Shown: positions 37,247-45,939, numbered from the stretch's first letter. The stretch is DNA of 64,000 nt from an uncultured Ilyobacter sp. (GCF_963668085.1 NZ_OY764059.1:1736001-1800000), one strand, 5' to 3'. A program made the numbers and translations. Notes: a model not told the origin generated them from the letters alone.

Positions 37247-37453
37247 TTATCTACCTTCTCCAGTTGGAAGTAGTACTCTCAACTTTCTAGCTGATCCTTC
37301 TCCAGCTACGAAGTCTTTTTTAAGTTTGTTTTTCTTGTTTCTTTTTTTCTTAGTTAAGATATGGCTTGTACCAGAATGTTTAACAACAAACTTCCCTTTA
37401 GCAGTTATCTTTACTCTTTTCTTAGTTCCTTTATGACTCTTCATCTTTGGCAT
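37247..37453 (-). CDS. rpmI: Large-subunit ribosomal protein L35
   Basis: A 68-residue, very basic protein beginning MPKMKSHKGTKKRVKITAKG, with the family core HILTKKKRNKKNKLK. Second gene of the infC-rpmI-rplT operon; ATG after GAGAGGAGG. Confidence 0.97.
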   Translation of the reverse strand: MPKMKSHKGTKKRVKITAKGKFVVKHSGTSHILTKKKRNKKNKLKKDFVAGEGSARKLRVLLPTGEGR

Positions 37454-37482
37454 ATTAATAATCCTCCTCTCAAATATTTAAA

Positions 37483-37989
37483 CTATTTTTTAGGCGTCAA
37501 CATTAGATGCTTTTGCTTATCAAAATATTTTTTATCAACATCTGCAGTTTCAGAAAATCTTTCTGCAATCTGATCTAGAATTTTAATCCCGAGATCAGCG
37601 TGCATTCTTTCCCTTCCGAAAAGCATAAGAGTTACCTTCACCTTGTTTTCCTTAGCAAGAAATTTTTCAATCTTGCCAGCTTTTGTTTCAAAATCATGTT
37701 TATCGATTCTAGCTTTGAATTTAACTTCTTTCACAACAACAAGTTTTTGATTCTTTTTAGCTTCTTTGGCCTTTCTAGCCTGCTCGTATTTAAATTTTCC
37801 GTAATCCATTATTTTACATACTGGCGGAGTAGAATTTGAAGATACTTCTACCAAGTCAAGATCTCTTTCCATTGCCATTGAAAGAGCCTCTCTTGTGTTC
37901 ATAACTCCTAATTGTTCCCCTGAGTCAGATATAACTCTTACCTCTCTAGCTCTTATTTTTCCATTAATTCTAGTCTTATCAGAAATAAT
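37483..37989 (-). CDS. infC: Translation initiation factor IF-3 (ATT start)
   Basis: A protein of about 168 residues with IF3 N- and C-domains (TRINGKIRAREVRVI; VKFKARIDKHDFETK). No ATG lies at the conserved N-terminus. The GTG at 37995 is inside the ribosome site AGGGGG. The two codons that fit are ATT at 37989 (five bases after AGGGGG) or the adjacent ATT at 37986. The ATT-start product aligns with the known ISxDxxIN..IRAREV N-terminus. ATT is the classic infC start that lets IF3 control its own translation. Confidence 0.92.
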   Translation of the reverse strand: MISDKTRINGKIRAREVRVISDSGEQLGVMNTREALSMAMERDLDLVEVSSNSTPPVCKIMDYGKFKYEQARKAKEAKKNQKLVVVKEVKFKARIDKHDFETKAGKIEKFLAKENKVKVTLMLFGRERMHADLGIKILDQIAERFSETADVDKKYFDKQKHLMLTPKK

Positions 37990-38180
37990 AGACACCCCCT
38001 AGGATTGATTAAACAATAAAAAAACAGGACACAAAACGCCCTGCTCATTTTTCATAAAAAAATTACAGCTGACTTTAAAAAATCAACTAGATTGACCTTA
38101 TGTAGCTACTTTGGCTAGTAAGGTGAGAAACGGGCGTTTCTTCTTTGACTATAACATTTCAGTTATTAATATTCAATTTA
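37990..38180 (-). ncRNA. L20-type leader RNA of infC-rpmI-rplT
   Basis: A ~190-nt leader between the promoter and infC. It holds a terminator (stem 38025-38031 with 38037-38043, then seven T's). An upstream AAACGCCC element (38132-38139) is exactly complementary to the GGGCGTTT that forms the terminator's 5' side and loop start (38034-38041), an antiterminator. ACCTTA...TAAGGT at ~38098-38127 forms another helix. Position and logic match the L20 leader of Firmicutes, where L20 binding favours termination. Membership of that Rfam family was not tested. Confidence 0.75.
38018..38043 (-). terminator. Attenuator terminator in the infC leader
   Basis: CAGGGCG pairs with TGTCCTG (G-U pairs included), followed by TTTTTTT, about 25 nt before the infC ribosome site. 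Confidence 0.8.
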
Positions 38181-38186
38181 CAAGCA

Positions 38187-38215
38187 ATTTTACATTTAAA
38201 ATCATTTTTTGTCAA
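38187..38215 (-). promoter_or_regulatory. Promoter of infC-rpmI-rplT
   Basis: On the minus strand TTGACA (38210-38215), 17-bp spacer, TAAAAT (38187-38192). It starts just past the tRNA-Arg gene. Confidence 0.8.
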
Positions 38216-38225
38216 GATTTTTTTG

Positions 38226-38302
38226 TGGCGCACCCAAGAGGAGTCGAACCCCTAACCTTCTGGTCCGTAGCCAGACGCTCTATCCAATTGAGCTATGGGT
38301 GC
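38226..38302 (-). tRNA. tRNA-Arg (anticodon ACG)
   Basis: 77 nt including an encoded CCA. Acceptor GCACCCA pairs with TGGGTGC; T-loop GGTTCGACTCC; anticodon loop CTACGGA. ACG is read as ICG after deamination, covering CGU/CGC/CGA. It lies 56 nt downstream of tRNA-Ser in the same transcript. Confidence 0.95.
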
Positions 38303-38358
38303 GTTTTTATTTATTTAGAAAAAAAAATGGCAGTCACCTACCATATAATCAACGTAAA

Positions 38359-38448
38359 TGGCGGAGAATGAGGGATTTGAACCCTCGATACCGTCTCCGG
38401 TATACACCCTTAGCAGGGGTGCGCATTCAGCCACTCTGCCAATTCTCC
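38359..38448 (-). tRNA. tRNA-Ser (anticodon GCT)
   Basis: 90 nt including encoded CCA, with the long variable arm typical of tRNA-Ser. Acceptor GGAGAAT pairs with ATTCTCC; anticodon loop CTGCTAA reads AGC/AGU. First gene of the two-tRNA unit. Confidence 0.95.
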
Positions 38449-38564
38449 ATAATACCTTTAAGAAAACCTTTAGACAAAATCTCAAATAAATTGCAACATT
38501 TTTTTAATTCTGCTGACTTTTATATCTGACTTTTTCTCTTTGGCCTTTCCTCTAGACAAGATTA

Positions 38565-38593
38565 AATATATCATAGTTTTTGGGGGGTGTCAA
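38565..38593 (-). promoter_or_regulatory. Promoter of tRNA-Ser/tRNA-Arg
   Basis: On the minus strand TTGACA (38588-38593), 17-bp spacer containing CCCCCC, TATATT (38565-38570). A near-consensus promoter, as expected for stable RNA. Confidence 0.8.
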
Positions 38594-38639
38594 CGATTTT
38601 TTTATGAAATTGATTTTTTTAATTTCAAAGTATAAAAAA

Positions 38640-38667
38640 AGCTGCCTATTTTAGGCAGCTGATTTTT
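38640..38667. terminator. Terminator of the DUF1858 gene
   Basis: AGCTGCCTA pairs with TAGGCAGCT around a 3-nt loop, flanked by A7 on the left (T7 on the minus strand) and T's on the right. Confidence 0.85.
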
Positions 38668-38868
38668 TTACTTAGTTTCTTCTATTAATTTATTCATTTC
38701 TTCTACTAGTGCATCAGCATCTAAACCATGAGAAGCTATACCGTCTCCTAAGCTTTCTCCTGAGGCTACCATACACCCGACACATCCTAATCCATATTTT
38801 TGAAAAACTTGAACTATCTGAGGATGTTTTTGAACTGCTTCTAAAATATTCATATCTTTAGTTACCAT
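38668..38868 (-). CDS. DUF1858 domain protein
   Basis: A 66-residue protein with the DUF1858 core: MNILEAVQKHPQIVQVFQKY, then GLGCVGCMVASGESLGD, where the CxxC pair may bind a metal or act in redox chemistry. Related domains are found with ScdA/RIC-type iron-sulfur repair proteins. I use the ATG at 38868 because GGGAGG precedes it; the GTG at 38883 overlaps that site. Monocistronic. Confidence 0.85.
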   Translation of the reverse strand: MVTKDMNILEAVQKHPQIVQVFQKYGLGCVGCMVASGESLGDGIASHGLDADALVEEMNKLIEETK

Positions 38869-39064
38869 TTTATTACCTCCCACACTTTTTATTATTATAA
38901 TAATGTTATCACTTTTATTTCCCCAACAATAATATACAAGATGTCTCTAAAGATTTCTGTAACTTATGTTACCTTATTCCATTTAAGAGTTATTTCGTAA
39001 AAAATAGTTGCAATACAGTAATTATAATATAACAATTTATCTTTGTCAATTTTAGCTTAACAAA

Positions 39065-40024
39065 TTACCCGACTACTTTTAGCAGGTCATGAACTCTTAC
39101 CAATCCAACAAGTTCTTCTCCCTCTATAACCGGAAGCACCGATATCTGACTTTCTCGATTTTCCATTAGTTCTAAGGCGTCTATGGCCATCTTCTCCTTA
39201 TCTATAGAAGTAAATTCTTTTGTCATTAGGTCTCCAGCATAAAAATCAAAAAATTTATTTTTTTCTTTTAAAGCTCTTCTGATGTCTCCCTCTGTTATTA
39301 TCCCTGACATTTTCCCATTGTCTACTACACATACTGCTCCCAATCTTTTATTGGTCATCTTTAGAAGTACCTCATCCACTGTTGCCTTGCTGGTGCACAC
39401 TGCGACTTCATCTCCCTTGTGCATAACATCTTCTACCTTCATGAGAAGACGTCTTCCCAGGCTCCCACCAGGGTGATAAACTGCAAAATTTTCGGGCTTA
39501 AAATCTCTCAGTTTTATAAGGACAGAAGCCATTGCATCTCCCATGACTAAGGTAGCTGTTGTAGAAGTTGTTGGTGCGAGGTTATTAGGACAGGCCTCTC
39601 TCTCCACCCTTATATCCAAAATACAGTCAGCTGCCTGCCCCAGACCAGAGCCAGGGTTACCAGTCATGGCAATTATTTTTGCACCTATCTTTTTTATAGA
39701 CGGGATTATTGAGAGTACCTCGTCGCTGTTTCCGCTGTTTGATATGGCAATGACCACATCTTCAGGATGTATCATCCCCAAGTCTCCGTGTAATCCCTCG
39801 GCTGAGTTCATGAATACAGAGTGAGTTCCAGTTGAGGCAAATGTAGCCGCCATCTTTTTTCCTATAAGCCCGGACTTACCTATCCCTGTTATAACAACTT
39901 TACCCTTTGAAGCAAGTATTATATTTACGGCCTTTTCCATCTGGTCAGAGATCCTGTCTCTGACTTTTTTTAGCTCCCCTATCTCTATATCGAATACCTC
40001 TTTTGCATAATTTATAATATCCAT
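39065..40024 (-). CDS. kdsD: D-arabinose 5-phosphate isomerase
   Basis: A 319-residue KpsF/GutQ-family enzyme: SIS sugar-isomerase domain (GIGKSGLIGKKMAATFASTGT, HGDLGMI) followed by two CBS domains. It converts ribulose 5-phosphate to arabinose 5-phosphate, the first step of Kdo synthesis. Its neighbour kdsA performs the next step, which supports this assignment over a GutQ role. The ATG follows AAGGAGG. Confidence 0.93.
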   Translation of the reverse strand: MDIINYAKEVFDIEIGELKKVRDRISDQMEKAVNIILASKGKVVITGIGKSGLIGKKMAATFASTGTHSVFMNSAEGLHGDLGMIHPEDVVIAISNSGNSDEVLSIIPSIKKIGAKIIAMTGNPGSGLGQAADCILDIRVEREACPNNLAPTTSTTATLVMGDAMASVLIKLRDFKPENFAVYHPGGSLGRRLLMKVEDVMHKGDEVAVCTSKATVDEVLLKMTNKRLGAVCVVDNGKMSGIITEGDIRRALKEKNKFFDFYAGDLMTKEFTSIDKEKMAIDALELMENRESQISVLPVIEGEELVGLVRVHDLLKVVG

Positions 40025-40102
40025 TAAAAGACCTCCTTATTTTATTTTCACAGTATACCATTTTACCCTTTACTTTGAAAAAAATTATTATTAAAAAAAT
40101 AA

Positions 40103-40124
40103 AAGCCCCGAAAAAACGGGGCTT
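40103..40124 (-). terminator. Terminator after kdsA
   Basis: AAGCCCCG pairs with CGGGGCTT around six bases, with a T-rich run on the minus strand. It lies between kdsA and kdsD, so kdsD is expressed by readthrough or from its own promoter. Confidence 0.85.
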
Positions 40125-40128
40125 AAAA

Positions 40129-40971
40129 TTAATTTTTCTTTACTATATCATCAATCTCTATGGCTATCTTTAAGATTTCCTCTAAATCTTCTAATTTCAA
40201 CATGTTTGGTCCGTCACAAGGAGCATTGTCTGGGTCTTCGTGTACCTCTGCAAATATTGCGTCCACTCCCACAGCAAGGGCCGCTCTCATTAAAGGAAAT
40301 ACATATTCTCTGTTTCCTCCAGTACACGTTCCTTGACCTCCAGGTATCTGAACAGAGTGAGTTGCATCAAAAACCACAGGATATCCAAATTTTCTCATTT
40401 CAAGAAATGATCTCATATCTACAACAAAATTATTGTACCCAAAGGTAGTACCTCTCTCACACAAAAGAAGCTTGTTGTTTCCAACCTCTTCAAACTTGGT
40501 CACTATATTCTTAGCATCCCAAGGAGCGAGAAACTGTCCTTTTTTGACATTTACAGGAAGTCCTGTTTCTGCAGCTGCCACTATAAGGTCAGTTTGTCTG
40601 CAGAGAAATGCAGGAATCTGGAGCATATCCACAAACTTAGCCGCCTCAGCTGCCTGCCAAGGTTCATGAATATCTGTAATCACAGGTACTCCTACATCTT
40701 CTCTTACCTTTTTTAAAATATTTAGTCCCTTCTCCATCCCTATTCCCCTTGCAGAGAATACAGATGATCTGTTGGCCTTGTCATAAGACGACTTAAAGAT
40801 ATAGTCAACTCCTAATCTATCGCAGATCTCTTTTATCTTTTTTGCGACTCTCAAACTCATCTCTTCGCTTTCTATTGCACAGGGACCTGCAATAAGGGTA
40901 AACCTCCTTTTCCCACCTATATCAAATTTTTCTGCTATTTTTACCTTTTTAACTTCACTTACCATTGACAT
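40129..40971 (-). CDS. kdsA: 3-deoxy-8-phosphooctulonate synthase
   Basis: A protein of about 280 residues condensing arabinose 5-phosphate with PEP to Kdo-8-phosphate for lipopolysaccharide. Conserved motifs LIAGPCAIES, FKSSYDKANRSS, KKGQFLAPWD and FDATHSVQ are all present. The C-terminal motif EVHEDPDNAPCDGPNM is complete. Start placed at 40971 (GGAG seven bases upstream); 40965 is also possible. Its presence shows a two-membrane envelope. Confidence 0.95.
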   Translation of the reverse strand: MSMVSEVKKVKIAEKFDIGGKRRFTLIAGPCAIESEEMSLRVAKKIKEICDRLGVDYIFKSSYDKANRSSVFSARGIGMEKGLNILKKVREDVGVPVITDIHEPWQAAEAAKFVDMLQIPAFLCRQTDLIVAAAETGLPVNVKKGQFLAPWDAKNIVTKFEEVGNNKLLLCERGTTFGYNNFVVDMRSFLEMRKFGYPVVFDATHSVQIPGGQGTCTGGNREYVFPLMRAALAVGVDAIFAEVHEDPDNAPCDGPNMLKLEDLEEILKIAIEIDDIVKKN

Positions 40972-41044
40972 TTCCCATCTCCATTTCATTTTTTATTTTA
41001 ATCCACCGGGAGTTAAATCTTAACCTACGTTGTTACTTTATTTC

Positions 41045-41510
41045 AAATTAAAGTATTGAATTTATAAGGATTCGTTACTTTTCTCTTGAAAGAAAAGTAA
41101 CCAAAATTTCAAGCCTGTGAAAAATCAGCTAAATAACCTTGAAAATCCAATAGTAATGATGATACTCAGAAAACAAGTTTCTGAGAACCAAAAAATATAC
41201 TCGCACAACTCGTTATTTTCTGGCTACTCGCTACGCTCAGACAGTCGATTTTTTCTAAGGATTTCGCTGCGGTTATTCTTAACGCTAATTTTGTCAATGG
41301 CAAAAGAAAAGAGATAGAAAACCTTTCGCAAAAGAGAGTATTTATAGTTTAGGTTTTAACTCTGTGGAACTCTCTCTTTTTTACTCTGTATCCTCTGTGG
41401 CCAAAAGGTTTTATCTTTATTCGTGTTAATTTTTTTGTCTTTTATCGGTTTTCATTCGTGACAAAATCTTTTGACTATGATCTTTAAATAAATTCAGTAA
41501 TTTATAAGAT
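41045..41510 (+). repeat. Dispersed non-coding repeat, copy 1
   Basis: One of three related elements in the window (others at ~51896-52342 and ~55345-55816), all in the same orientation. It begins AAATTAAAGTATTG and has hairpin arms 41074-41084 and 41091-41101. It ends with the shared block reading CTCTGTGGCCAAAAGG, CTTTATTCGTG, CATTCGTGACAAAATC. Copy 1 and copy 3 are nearly identical over most of their length. An extra hairpin CTCAGAAA...TTTCTGAG is present only here. It fills the gap between kdsA and murE; no coding capacity. Confidence 0.85.
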
Positions 41511-41532
41511 TTTTTAAAGCAACAAGTCTATA

Positions 41533-42972
41533 TTAAATCTTAACCTTATTTTTAATATATTTTAAAGCTATCTCTTTGTCGTCAAAATGTATTTTTTCTT
41601 TTCCTATTATCTGATAATCCTCATGCCCTTTTCCAGCTATTAGCACAATATCATCTTTTCTGGCCATTCCCACTGCTTTTTCTATGGCCTTTTCTCTGTC
41701 TATTTCCAAAAAGCTGTGTTTAAAACTGCTAAGACCTTCTGAAACTTCCTTTAATATCTTGTTTGGATCTTCTGTTCTCGGATTGTCTGAAGTTACTATT
41801 ATTATATCACTCAGTTTTTCTGCAGTCTCTGCCATGGGTTTTCTTTTACTAGGATCTCTGTCTCCTCCGCAACCAAATACAGTTATAATTTTTTTAATTT
41901 TAATCTCATTTAGAGCAACCAATATATTTTCAAGGGCATCAGCAGTATGAGCGTAGTCTACCACCACCATGAAATCCTGACCCATCTCTATACACTCAAA
42001 TCTTCCCGGTGCACTTTCTAGTTTTTCAAGTTTATCTGTTATTTCTTCTAGAGGTAATCCCAGCCTTATAGCAACCCCAACAGCTGTGAGCAGATTGTAT
42101 ACATTAAATTTACCCTGAAGTTTTATACTTATCTCTTTTTGAAAATTATCAAAGGACAATTTTATTTTCTGAGTTTTTAGAGTGTGACTCATCATACTTG
42201 CCCTTAGATCCCCCGACTCTATCCCACAGGATATTCCGCCGAACTCATAGAATAATTTTTTCCCATATGAATCATCAGTGTTAAAAACTGTATTTTCCGA
42301 CCTTTTGGTTTTAGAAAAAAGTTTTCTCTTGGCACTGAAATAATCTTCCATGTCTCTATGATAGTCTAGATGCTCAGGGGTAAGGTTTGTAAAGGCTGCA
42401 ACATCAAAGTCTATCATTTCAACTCTCCCCATTTCAAGTGCATGGGAGCTAACCTCCATTATGAGATACTTTATCCCTCTATCAACTGATTTCCTGCATA
42501 TTTTTATGAGGTCAAGTGATTCTGGAGTAGTATTAGGGGCAGGTATTATCTCATTTCCTACCTTATACTCCACAGTACCTATTCTCGAGACTTTGTCTTC
42601 TCCCAAGATCTGCTCCAATAAATAAGTTGTAGTTGTTTTCCCGTTGGTACCTGTTATGCCAACTATCTCAAGCTGTTTTTGAGGCCACTTATAAAAATTT
42701 GACGCTATTACACCAAGCTTCTGCCTCAAATCTTTTACAACTATATATGTTATATCATGATTTAATTCTACCTCTTTAGATCCTATTACAGCAGAGGCTC
42801 CCTTTTCTACGGCCATATCTATAAATTTATGTCCATCAAAGGCCGCTCCCTCGAGAGCCACGAATATATCTCCCTTTTTTATTTTTCTAGAATCATATTC
42901 CATCCCAGAAAAAGGCCCAGTCTCAAATTTTTTAAGAATTTTATAATCTATTCCATCTAATATTTCAACCAT
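41533..42972 (-). CDS. murE: UDP-MurNAc-tripeptide ligase MurE
   Basis: A 479-residue Mur ligase adding the third residue of the peptidoglycan stem peptide. ATP motif GITGTNGKTTTTY, the central ligase motifs and C-terminal SDNPRTEDP are present. DNPR marks MurE enzymes for diamino acids such as meso-diaminopimelate; in fusobacteria the same enzyme uses meso-lanthionine, which the motif cannot distinguish. Ribosome site is modest (AGAGAG). It is not embedded in a dcw cluster here. Confidence 0.93.
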   Translation of the reverse strand: MVEILDGIDYKILKKFETGPFSGMEYDSRKIKKGDIFVALEGAAFDGHKFIDMAVEKGASAVIGSKEVELNHDITYIVVKDLRQKLGVIASNFYKWPQKQLEIVGITGTNGKTTTTYLLEQILGEDKVSRIGTVEYKVGNEIIPAPNTTPESLDLIKICRKSVDRGIKYLIMEVSSHALEMGRVEMIDFDVAAFTNLTPEHLDYHRDMEDYFSAKRKLFSKTKRSENTVFNTDDSYGKKLFYEFGGISCGIESGDLRASMMSHTLKTQKIKLSFDNFQKEISIKLQGKFNVYNLLTAVGVAIRLGLPLEEITDKLEKLESAPGRFECIEMGQDFMVVVDYAHTADALENILVALNEIKIKKIITVFGCGGDRDPSKRKPMAETAEKLSDIIIVTSDNPRTEDPNKILKEVSEGLSSFKHSFLEIDREKAIEKAVGMARKDDIVLIAGKGHEDYQIIGKEKIHFDDKEIALKYIKNKVKI

Positions 42973-43130
42973 TTATCGATCACTCTCTTTATTAAATTCT
43001 TTTATATTTCTTTCCTCTTATGTTATCACAAGCAGACTTTTTTTTCATCTGTCATTTTAAAAACTCATTTAAATATCTCAAAGTTTTCTTCTGAAATAAG
43101 ACTTTCCCTTAAATAAAGAATTCAATTTTT

Positions 43131-44081
43131 TCATTTTTCCAGGAGCAAAGCCGCCGCCCCTTTTATCCCTGCGTCATTTCCTAGCTCCCCGGTTTTTATT
43201 ATGACATTCTTGACGGCTTCAGAATAAGCATACTTAGGTAATTTCTCCCTAACCTTGTCCAAAAGGAAATCTCCCGCCATGGCCACTCCCCCACCTAGAA
43301 CAACCATCTCTGGATTTATTATACTTATTATATTACCTAGACCCATGGCCAGATGCTCGGCCTCATACTCCACAAGATCTATAGAAAAGCTATCTCCTTC
43401 TAGAGCAGCATCAAAAATATGCTTTGCCTCTAAGACCTCTAAGTCACCCCCTATACTCTTGTAGAGAAGGTTATTTTTATTTATATAAAGTCTAGAGAGT
43501 GCTTCTCTCACAAGTCCTGTTGCAGATGCATAGGCTTCAAAACATCCTTTTTGACCGCAGCCACATAGCTTTCCGTCCTTCACAAGTTTCATATGCCCAA
43601 CTTCACCACCAGAGCCTGTGGCACCAGAAAGAACCTTGCCGTCGATATAGATTCCTCCCCCTATACCTGTCCCTAGGGCCACTGTCACACTTATTTTACA
43701 TCCTTTAGCAGCACCGTATACTGCCTCTCCCAGGGCTATGACATTGACGTCATTAGCTACCTTTGTCTTTTTCCTTGTTGTTTTCTCCATCATATCAGCT
43801 ATATCCATGTTATTGTCCCATGGAAAATTGGCAAAAGACGACACCACACTGTTATCTACAACAGGCCCCGGTATTCCAAGACCTATCCCTTGAAGGTCAG
43901 CCTCATCTATCTTCTTTTCTTTAAGCATCTCTTTTATAGCAGACCATATTCTTTCTAGAGTCTGCCATGGACCATTTGATGAAAGGGTTTTTATAGATGT
44001 GGATTTTATGATCTCACCATTTTCGTCTAATACACCTATTTTTGTGTTTGTTCCTCCTAGGTCTACTCCTGCCAGATACAT
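43131..44081 (-). CDS. ROK family sugar kinase (glucokinase-like)
   Basis: A protein of about 316 residues. ATP-phosphate motif GVDLGGTNTKIG at the N-terminus, catalytic region NDVNVIALGE, and the ROK zinc motif GHMKL...LCGCGQKGCFEAYAS. Likely glucokinase, but ROK enzymes also use N-acetylmannosamine and other sugars. I use the ATG at 44081 because AGGGGGTA lies upstream; a longer frame would overlap the previous gene's stop. It is 10 bp downstream of the M32 peptidase gene. Confidence 0.88.
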   Translation of the reverse strand: MYLAGVDLGGTNTKIGVLDENGEIIKSTSIKTLSSNGPWQTLERIWSAIKEMLKEKKIDEADLQGIGLGIPGPVVDNSVVSSFANFPWDNNMDIADMMEKTTRKKTKVANDVNVIALGEAVYGAAKGCKISVTVALGTGIGGGIYIDGKVLSGATGSGGEVGHMKLVKDGKLCGCGQKGCFEAYASATGLVREALSRLYINKNNLLYKSIGGDLEVLEAKHIFDAALEGDSFSIDLVEYEAEHLAMGLGNIISIINPEMVVLGGGVAMAGDFLLDKVREKLPKYAYSEAVKNVIIKTGELGNDAGIKGAAALLLEK

Positions 44082-44091
44082 ACGATACCCC

Positions 44092-45585
44092 CTATACTCC
44101 ATATATGTTTGTGTATTTCTCTTTTAGATAATCTACAAAATATTTTGCATTGAGTCCTTCCCCTGTTATATCTCTGATTAATTCCTCCGGCTTTTTAAGC
44201 TTTCCAAATTTGTGTATCTTTTGGTTTAGCCATTCTTTTATTTTATGAAGCTCTTGGTTTTTAAGAGCCTCCTCTACATCTATATCTTTTTTCATGGCAG
44301 CATGTATCTGCGAGGCATAAACATTCCCTAGGGCATAAGAGGGAAAATATCCCATGAGTCCAGCAGACCAGTGTACATCCTGTAAAACTCCCTCCCTGTC
44401 ATTAGAAGGTTCTATGCCTAGGTACTCTTTCATCTTTTCATTCCATACACTAGGAAGTTCTTTTACCTCTATATCTCCTCCTATGAGTGCCTTCTCTATT
44501 TCGTATCTCACCATTATATGAAGAGAATATGTGAGCTCGTCTGCCTCTACTCTTATGAGGCTGGCTTCACTCTTATTTATCCCCCTGTAAAACCCATCTA
44601 TATCCACATCTTTTAGAGCCTCAAATCTACTCTGCAGTTCTCCATAAATAGGTTCCCAGAAGTCTCTGCTTCTTCCCAAAATATTTTCATAGAACCTAGA
44701 CTGAGATTCGTGTATTCCCATAGAAGTTCCCTCACCTAGTATCCCCCCTGCTATATCATTCCCTATACCCTGCTCATATATGGCATGTCCCCCTTCATGT
44801 ATCGTCCCAAATACCGAAGAGCTAAGCATATTCCTAATATATCTGGTAGTTATCCTCACATCATTTTTGTCATAATTTAGTGTAAAAGGGTGGGCACTTT
44901 CTGAAATTTTCCCCCTTTCAAAGTCAAAACCTATATACTTGGCTATAAATTTAGAAAACTCCATCTGTTTATCTTCAGGATAGTCCATTTTCAGAAAAGA
45001 CCCATCTATAGATTTTCCTTTTTCTTTTATTTCCTTTATAAAGGGAACCAGCTCTTTTCTCAGGTATCCAAAAAACTCGTCTAGTTTTTCAACAGTCATT
45101 CCAGGTTCATAGTCGTCTAGGATCGTATTGTAAGGATGTCCTTCATAACCCCTATACTTTATAAATCTCCTCTGATAATCCACTATCTTCTCAAGGGAAT
45201 CTGAGAATAGACTGAAATCATTTTTCTCCCTTGCTTCTGCCCATACTCCTTGTGCTTTTGCAGTAAGTTCATTATACTCCCTATACTCAATTACAGGTAT
45301 TTTCATCAGCTTCTCTATCTCTTTTGCCACCTCTTCTAAGGTTTTCCCCTCTATCTCTGTAAGCTCTTCCTTTTTTTTATCGAGCTCCTCTATTAGAAGA
45401 ACCATCTCGTCAGATGTCACCACTCCGTAGCTTTTTGAGCTCAGATACCCCACTACATCTGAAAGCAGCTCCTGTCCTTTCTTGGGAGCCTGGGTCTCTA
45501 AATCCCAGTGAAGCGCTGATATCGCCACATCTATCAGTTTTTTCTCTCTTATTATTTCATTGAATCTTTCGATACTTTTTTTCAT
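44092..45585 (-). CDS. M32 family metallocarboxypeptidase
   Basis: A 497-residue cytoplasmic zinc carboxypeptidase (thermostable carboxypeptidase 1 family). The zinc site is TIHEGGHAIYEQ (HExxH) with the downstream Glu in GIHESQSRFYEN. M32 enzymes remove C-terminal residues broadly, not after Pro. No signal peptide. ATG follows TTGGAGG; paired with the ROK kinase downstream. Confidence 0.92.
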   Translation of the reverse strand: MKKSIERFNEIIREKKLIDVAISALHWDLETQAPKKGQELLSDVVGYLSSKSYGVVTSDEMVLLIEELDKKKEELTEIEGKTLEEVAKEIEKLMKIPVIEYREYNELTAKAQGVWAEAREKNDFSLFSDSLEKIVDYQRRFIKYRGYEGHPYNTILDDYEPGMTVEKLDEFFGYLRKELVPFIKEIKEKGKSIDGSFLKMDYPEDKQMEFSKFIAKYIGFDFERGKISESAHPFTLNYDKNDVRITTRYIRNMLSSSVFGTIHEGGHAIYEQGIGNDIAGGILGEGTSMGIHESQSRFYENILGRSRDFWEPIYGELQSRFEALKDVDIDGFYRGINKSEASLIRVEADELTYSLHIMVRYEIEKALIGGDIEVKELPSVWNEKMKEYLGIEPSNDREGVLQDVHWSAGLMGYFPSYALGNVYASQIHAAMKKDIDVEEALKNQELHKIKEWLNQKIHKFGKLKKPEELIRDITGEGLNAKYFVDYLKEKYTNIYGV

Positions 45586-45666
45586 TGAAAATCCTCCAAT
45601 ATTAAAATTCTAGCTGATTAGATTATAACTGCCCTTCTAATAAGTTTCAAATTAAAAAGTCAATTA

Positions 45667-45695
45667 TTGAAAAATATCTTCTGTTATGTTAATAT
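45667..45695 (+). promoter_or_regulatory. Promoter of the trpS leader
   Basis: TTGAAA (45667-45672), 17-bp spacer, TAATAT (45690-45695). A second -10-like TATAAT lies at 45715-45720 with only a poor -35, so the start may be near 45702 or 45727. Confidence 0.6.
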
Positions 45696-45770
45696 TGTAT
45701 TTATTCAGACACACTATAATCTCATGGTAGACTCATGAGGTGGATACTAATTTTTCAGATGGTGGTATAT

Positions 45771-45821
45771 ATGCTTTCTTATCATAAAAACAACAAAAAT
45801 TGGATACACTGGTGGTTTTAA
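45771..45821 (+). CDS. trpL: Trp-rich leader peptide of trpS
   Basis: A 16-residue ORF, MLSYHKNNKNWIHWWF, ATG at 45771, stop TAA at 45819-45821, with GGTGG five bases before the ATG. Trp codons are at 45801-45803 and 45810-45815, two of them adjacent. Tryptophan is normally the rarest residue, so three in the last six codons just ahead of a hairpin and terminator is the hallmark of a leader peptide sensing charged tRNA-Trp. An in-frame ATG at 45759 would add MVVY but lacks a ribosome site. Confidence 0.7.
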   Translation: MLSYHKNNKNWIHWWF

Positions 45822-45910
45822 TCTGGAAGGATTGTCTTTACTAAAGATGCAATCCTATTTTCAGTTGTAATTAAGATCATGGGCTTGTATCTTGGGATAT
45901 AGAATTTCTT

Positions 45911-45939
45911 ACCCGTAGATCTAGTCTGCGGGTTTTTTT
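45911..45939 (+). terminator. Attenuator terminator ahead of trpS
   Basis: ACCCGTAGA pairs with TCTGCGGGT (one G-U) around a 5-nt loop, followed by seven T's; 44 bp before the trpS start codon. It points into trpS and no plus-strand gene lies upstream within 21 kb of minus-strand genes except trpL, so it can only act on the trpS transcript. Confidence 0.85.

Noticed and set aside
38111-38529. Open frames of 86 and 106 codons on the plus strand across 38.1-38.5 kb
   Set aside because: They run antisense through tRNA-Arg and tRNA-Ser; phrases such as PRGVEPLTF are known artefacts of translated tRNA complements.
41117-41317. 66-codon frame inside repeat copy 1, and a similar 61-codon frame in copy 3 (55386-55571)
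   Set aside because: No ribosome site, frames not preserved between copies (indels that shift the frame), so the repeat is not protein-coding.
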